Part shown: piece by piece, positions 60,270-64,000 of the stretch
How positions within the stretch are numbered: position 1 is the stretch's first letter
Layout of the letters: every line of letters starts with the position of its first letter
Assembly (NCBI RefSeq): GCF_042477335.2
Contig: NC_091262.1
Location: 40,955,001 to 41,019,000 of the forward strand
Reading direction: 5' to 3'
From: Ovis canadensis
Taxonomy: Eukaryota > Chordata > Mammalia > Artiodactyla > Bovidae
Length of the DNA: 64,000 nucleotides
Position numbers and translations under genes: made by a program
The notes under the pieces: model-generated
The model's database searches: none
What the model saw: the letters and a program-made list of their open reading frames with translations, nothing else
What the model was told of the DNA's origin: nothing

Positions 60270-62668
60270 CAACCATTTCTAGGACATTTTATTAGCACTC
60301 AGCACTTCCTTCACATTCATCACTCTGGAAAACAGAATCTCTCACCTTCCTACCCATCCTACTTTAATGCAAGTCACAATCAATTTTAGGCACAAAGGTT
60401 TTCATTTTCTTTCAAAATCAAGTTTCAGCTACTCGAGGTTACTGCTATAGCAAGAAGAGTTTGTTGAAGTATGTGTTGAACAGTTTTCACCTTCTGTTAG
60501 CACAAATTAATATACTTTCTTAAATAAAGTTAGACACTTTTGGTTTTAAAGTTGGTTTCCATCACGAACAACAGTAAGACGCTTTACACCTTGAAGTCCG
60601 ATCCGAGAGTCTGCCCACGTGGCCCTGTCAGCAGAAGCTGGGCATCCATGTCCGGTGCTGCCCTCGGACCCTGTCCCCACATCCTCGGCCAGCAACGGGG
60701 CCGGTGGCTCTGCAGGGTCCAGAACTTAATGCTGGGATAGTTGTTGTTCATATTATGCACGATAAACTGTGGCACAATAATCATGATAAAACAACTGTTC
60801 AGTAAAAATAAAACACTGTATTACATTTACATTTGATTATCATACAAAAATATGCACATTTTCTACTTTAAAACAGCATTTAACAGTACCTAATCATTTT
60901 AAAACTTGCAAGTTAAAAACATTTACTAAAACGGTTGAAATAAATGTGATAGGGAAGAAAGTTATAGAGAAATAAATGCTCAACCCGAAAAAACAGTAAC
61001 AAATTAAGACAATTTGTAATAATTAAAAAGCAGCCTAATGGAAAATGGGGAAGAACTGTTACATTTTCAGTGGCAAGATGGGATTTGGGGTTTTCAGGGG
61101 GCTGGAACTGGTTCCAGTCAAGGACTATAAAAGTCCTTGTGGCAACAGTGCTACTTACATAAACTTATATAAACTAAAAAAGCCCTTATTTTCTAGGCAG
61201 GTTGGGAGAAAACACTGAGTTTACCACAAGATGGATTTCCTTAGACACTGCATAGGAGTTTCCATCCTTTTAAATCTAGAGACATTATCCAACAATTTTT
61301 AAAGGCAAGTAATTCAAACAGAAATACCTATTTGTTACATATGAAGGTAAAGCACGGTTTTGAAAAAAATTTGTTTTAGAAAAAGACATAATCTAACTGC
61401 ACACTTTAAACATGTTTTGAAAAGCATAAGATGGCAGTTTAAGACGATATGACAGTCACATTTCAAACATCCATCCTTTCCCAAAAGTGAAGTGTGTGAT
61501 GACTCTGACCGGCACAGCTTTGGTGCAGCTCCCATGACACACGCGCCATCAGGAGCTCAGACAAGAGCACACCTGTCTTCGTCTCCTCAGCGCTGCTGTC
61601 ACAGGCAGGGCGGGGCAGGTGCTCGTGGTTAAAATGGCAATATCCTGAGAGAAGTCCACCTCTACTCACCTGTCCTCCCTCCCCAAGTGCCAGGCACTCT
61701 GTCCTTCCCTGCAGGTGACCTGACTCCTGAGCTCACCACCCCTTTTCATGGGCAGGTGCCCAGAGTGGCTGGGTCTCGGTAATACTGCCAATGCTGGCTC
61801 TGCTCCCCGCCCCTCCCCAGACCTGGGGTGTCCAGGTGACTCTCAGCTGGAGGCTTCGTGACTAGCCTCCTTCTGATGTGTGGTAGGACTCTGATATCCT
61901 AACTCAAATTGTTTTACTCTGAGTTATTCATATCTTAATAGTTAATAATCAAAGGCACTTCTAAGTTTAATTATATTATCTACAGCAAATGCTTTTGAAG
62001 TCAACAGTGCACACCATTTTAAAGTTAGCCCTAAGCAAACTCATGATTTTAAAACACAGTGATCTACGGTCCCAGACAGCAATCTATAATAAATTACAGT
62101 GTGGGAACACACAACTCTCAGGTGAGTTCAACTAGAGATAATGAAAGTGACCAGAAAAATGCACAAATACCCCTGAATACCCACTGGGGTCTGCTGGATG
62201 CTTCTTGAAAATACATCAGACACTAGTTCTTGACTCCCCTGATGGTTGGTGCTCAGGCTGCTAATCCAACCAAGGATCAGGGAAGCTTTAGTAGGTGGTC
62301 AGAAAGACAAACACCACACACAAAACCTGATTAGTCTGATCACAGTAATAAAATCATGGGAATGTCTGCCTGCAAATGACCTAAAAATGAGCCAGATCCA
62401 GCATGACAGAAAGAGAACATAAATAACAAAGGTTAGGCCTGTCTTTTAAAAAACCGTGAAGGAAACAATTCAACATGTTTTTAAGAATTAGTGCAAATTT
62501 CAGTTGTTACAGATAAATGATGAGTGTGTCCGACGTCTAGGGCAGCAGTTCTGCTCACCCCTCAGGACGTGCAGGAAGACCCCTTTGGTCTCCACATGTG
62601 AGGGTCTCAGTGGATAGCCATATCTTGGCCCCACGTGGGTCAGCAGTCCCGCTCGTCCCTTAGGATGG
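60270..62668 (-). other. MTMR10: Predicted MTMR10 3' UTR
   Basis: The sequence between the stop codon and the proposed polyadenylation signal is AT-rich, carries none of the repeat families found elsewhere in the window, and has no coding signal. This fits a conserved 3' UTR. The portion nearest the stop contains a duplicated copy of the last coding codons (62551-62634). Confidence 0.5.
60288..60293 (-). terminator. MTMR10: Polyadenylation signal AATAAA, probable MTMR10 3' end
   Basis: Minus-strand AATAAA about 2.4 kb downstream of the MTMR10 stop, followed by a sequence lacking further gene signals toward FAN1. I chose it because no later AATAAA precedes FAN1. Alternative upstream sites are possible. 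Confidence 0.45.
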
Positions 62669-62718
62669 TCAGTCTTCATTGGCGAGGGTCTCAGTGGACA
62701 GCCATATCTTGGCCCCAC
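62551..62718 (-). repeat. MTMR10: Tandem duplication of the MTMR10 stop-codon region
   Basis: The 35-nt block at 62684-62718 (encoding GAKIWLSTETL) is repeated at 62600-62634 with one mismatch, offset exactly 84 nt. The flanking parts of the unit align at about 75 percent with a 14-nt indel. The second copy lies in the 3' UTR, in the same frame but after the TGA (62669-62671) and a further TAA. Confidence 0.88.
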
Positions 62719-63265
62719 TGAGAAACTTGCTCAGCGGTGTCCCCGAAATGCTCCGCCTGCACAGATTGCCCACTGGGGAGAAAGGGAAGGAGGATGAGAG
62801 GAAGTCCGGAGTGCCTGGGGCGTCGTGTGGGCCGCCGGCACGGAAGTACAGCCTGCTTGGGGCCAGCTCGGGGCCGGAGGCTGGCACGGGGCCACCCCGG
62901 GGCTGTCGCAGTGCCCTGCTCAAAACGTCCACCTCGTCAGCCAGCAGCGAGAGCTTGTGGAAGACCGTAATGAAGCCCCCATGCTGGATCTGGGCCTCGG
63001 GGACCCAGCGGAAGTAGCAGAGTTTCCACAGCTTGATGTGCGCCCCTGAGAGATGTGGCAGGATGGTCCCGTGCAGGTCAGCCGGCCTGGAGGCCCATTC
63101 TCGGAAGAACTGCTCCGCGTCCCAGTCCTGGCTGTCCCTCGGCTCCAGAGACGCTGGCTTCACCTGCAGGATTAGTGAGTTTCTCCTTGGCCGTAACTCC
63201 TCCTCACTGATGATGCCGTTCTTTAAGGAGGCTGGCATTCCTCTCAGTGTGGAGCTGTAGCTTTT
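62669..63265 (-). CDS. MTMR10: Myotubularin-related protein 10, last coding exon (partial gene)
   Basis: MTMR10 belongs to the catalytically inactive myotubularins, which regulate phosphoinositide phosphatases by heteromerising with active members. Only the last exon is in the window: 198 codons on the minus strand from an acceptor (pyrimidine-rich, TACAG) at about 63266 to TGA at 62669-62671. It encodes the family's C-terminal part after the phosphatase-like domain: KSYSSTLRGMPASLKNGIIS at the start, then HIKLWKLCYFRWVPEAQI, LSLLADEVDVLSR, SSSFPFSPVGNLCRRS and the end LSTETLANED. Human MTMR10 is about 777 aa, so roughly three quarters of the gene lie beyond the right edge. There is no frameshift. 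It is convergent with FAN1. Confidence 0.95.
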   Translation of the reverse strand, partial: KSYSSTLRGMPASLKNGIISEEELRPRRNSLILQVKPASLEPRDSQDWDAEQFFREWASRPADLHGTILPHLSGAHIKLWKLCYFRWVPEAQIQHGGFITVFHKLSLLADEVDVLSRALRQPRGGPVPASGPELAPSRLYFRAGGPHDAPGTPDFLSSSFPFSPVGNLCRRSISGTPLSKFLSGAKIWLSTETLANED

Positions 63266-64000
63266 CTGTACAGAGAGATTCTAGCATTATTCTCCTGGAG
63301 CTTCCCCTTTCAGAGAGATGGTAAAAGTGTGATGGTGAACATACACTCGGGTAGAATTTCAACCTTAAAGGACATTTTGTCCCTCCCTTGGTAATACTTG
63401 CTCCAATCCTCCTCCACTGCGAGTTGGACACTTGGGCCTTGACTTTGACAGGCTGTGGCCTGTATGAGGGTGGAGCTGATATATTCTATCCATCATAGGC
63501 AGACCTCTGGGAGACAGTGGATTCGTGATGAAGAAAGTCACATCAGGTTTTTGGTTTCCCGGCACAAATAAGTTATGTTTCCAGTATACAGTAATTTCTT
63601 AAGTGTGCAACAGAATTATGTCTAAAAAGACAATGTGCACACCTTAAATAGTTTACTGCTAAAAATGCTAACCCTTGTCTAAGGCCTAAGCAAGCTGTAA
63701 TCTTTCTGCAATAGTGACATCAGAGATCACAGATCACCATCACAAATATAATGATAATGAAAAAAACTGTGTGTGACTAAGACTCCTCCCACTCATTGCC
63801 AAGGGTACAGGTTCAGTCCCTGGTTAGGGAACTAAGATCTCTTGAGCTGCACGGCACAGCCATAAAAGAAAGAAACAAAGCAAATGACCCCTCAAACTTG
63901 CATTAGCAATGCTGTCATGGGACGTGCCTGGACTTTCAATACTCTGTTCTGAAAAAGATGTTTTTGGTTATGTGTGTGCAAACACCAGGTTTCCACCATT
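63266..64000 (-). other. MTMR10: MTMR10 intron, cut by the window
   Basis: No further MTMR10 exon was recognised upstream of 63265. A CHR-type SINE lies at 63772-63882. The remainder is AT-rich. Confidence 0.6.
63772..63882 (+). mobile_element. CHR-type SINE
   Basis: A plus-sense, diverged copy: agactcctcccactcattgc, ggttcagtccctggttaggg, then a purine-rich tail (agaaagaaacaaag). Confidence 0.7.

Noticed and set aside
1-64000. CRISPR array, tRNA or rRNA genes, or prokaryotic systems
   Set aside because: No spaced direct repeats, tRNA cloverleafs outside the tRNA-derived SINEs, or operon-like gene packing; all genes are spliced mammalian genes.

Overview
This is vertebrate nuclear DNA, almost certainly from a ruminant and probably a bovid. 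Four recognisable mammalian genes have clean GT/AG intron structures. The space between exons is filled with BovB LINE pieces, Bov-tA and CHR-type SINEs, ruminant L1 fragments and two class II (ERVK-like) retroviral remnants. BovB together with Bov-tA is diagnostic of ruminants. No bacterial, plasmid, phage or CRISPR-like content was seen, and I found no undescribed biological system.

Layout. 1-2.3 kb: the 3' end of a degraded endogenous betaretrovirus (env remnant plus 3' LTR) inserted into an L1. 2.3-12.9 kb: gene-poor DNA built from diverged same-strand copies of a composite module (about 0.25 kb of non-L1 DNA followed by an L1 3' end), interrupted by BovB and Bov-tA insertions. 13.2-21.6 kb: MCEE (methylmalonyl-CoA epimerase) on the minus strand, three exons, with a solo LTR in intron 1. 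21.6-22.3 kb: a CpG-rich bidirectional promoter carrying a minisatellite of GC boxes. 22.3-34.2 kb: MPHOSPH10 (U3 snoRNP protein) on the plus strand, eleven coding exons. 34.2-37 kb: intergenic repeats. 37-38 kb: a CpG-rich region, the probable FAN1 promoter. 38.3-59.1 kb: FAN1 (Fanconi-associated nuclease) on the plus strand, thirteen coding exons. 60.3-64 kb: the 3' UTR and last coding exon of MTMR10 on the minus strand, tail-to-tail with FAN1.

The three complete genes assemble with every intron phase closing and no internal stop: MCEE 175 aa, MPHOSPH10 683 aa, FAN1 1022 aa. MTMR10 is represented by its last 198 codons and continues beyond the window. The genes are not a pathway: MCEE works in mitochondrial propionyl-CoA catabolism, MPHOSPH10 in nucleolar 18S rRNA maturation, FAN1 in DNA crosslink repair and MTMR10 is a myotubularin pseudophosphatase. 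Their linkage is interesting because in human the first pair lies on 2p13 and the second on 15q13.

Points most worth a second look: an in-frame 84-nt-offset duplication of the last MTMR10 codons into its own 3' UTR; an 83-bp higher-order GC-box minisatellite in the MCEE/MPHOSPH10 promoter; a SINE just upstream of the FAN1 start that brings an out-of-frame AUG overlapping it; a same-sense solo LTR with intact 6-bp target duplication in MCEE intron 1; and the repeated composite module at 2.9-11 kb. All repeat family names come from memory of consensus sequences; no database was searched.
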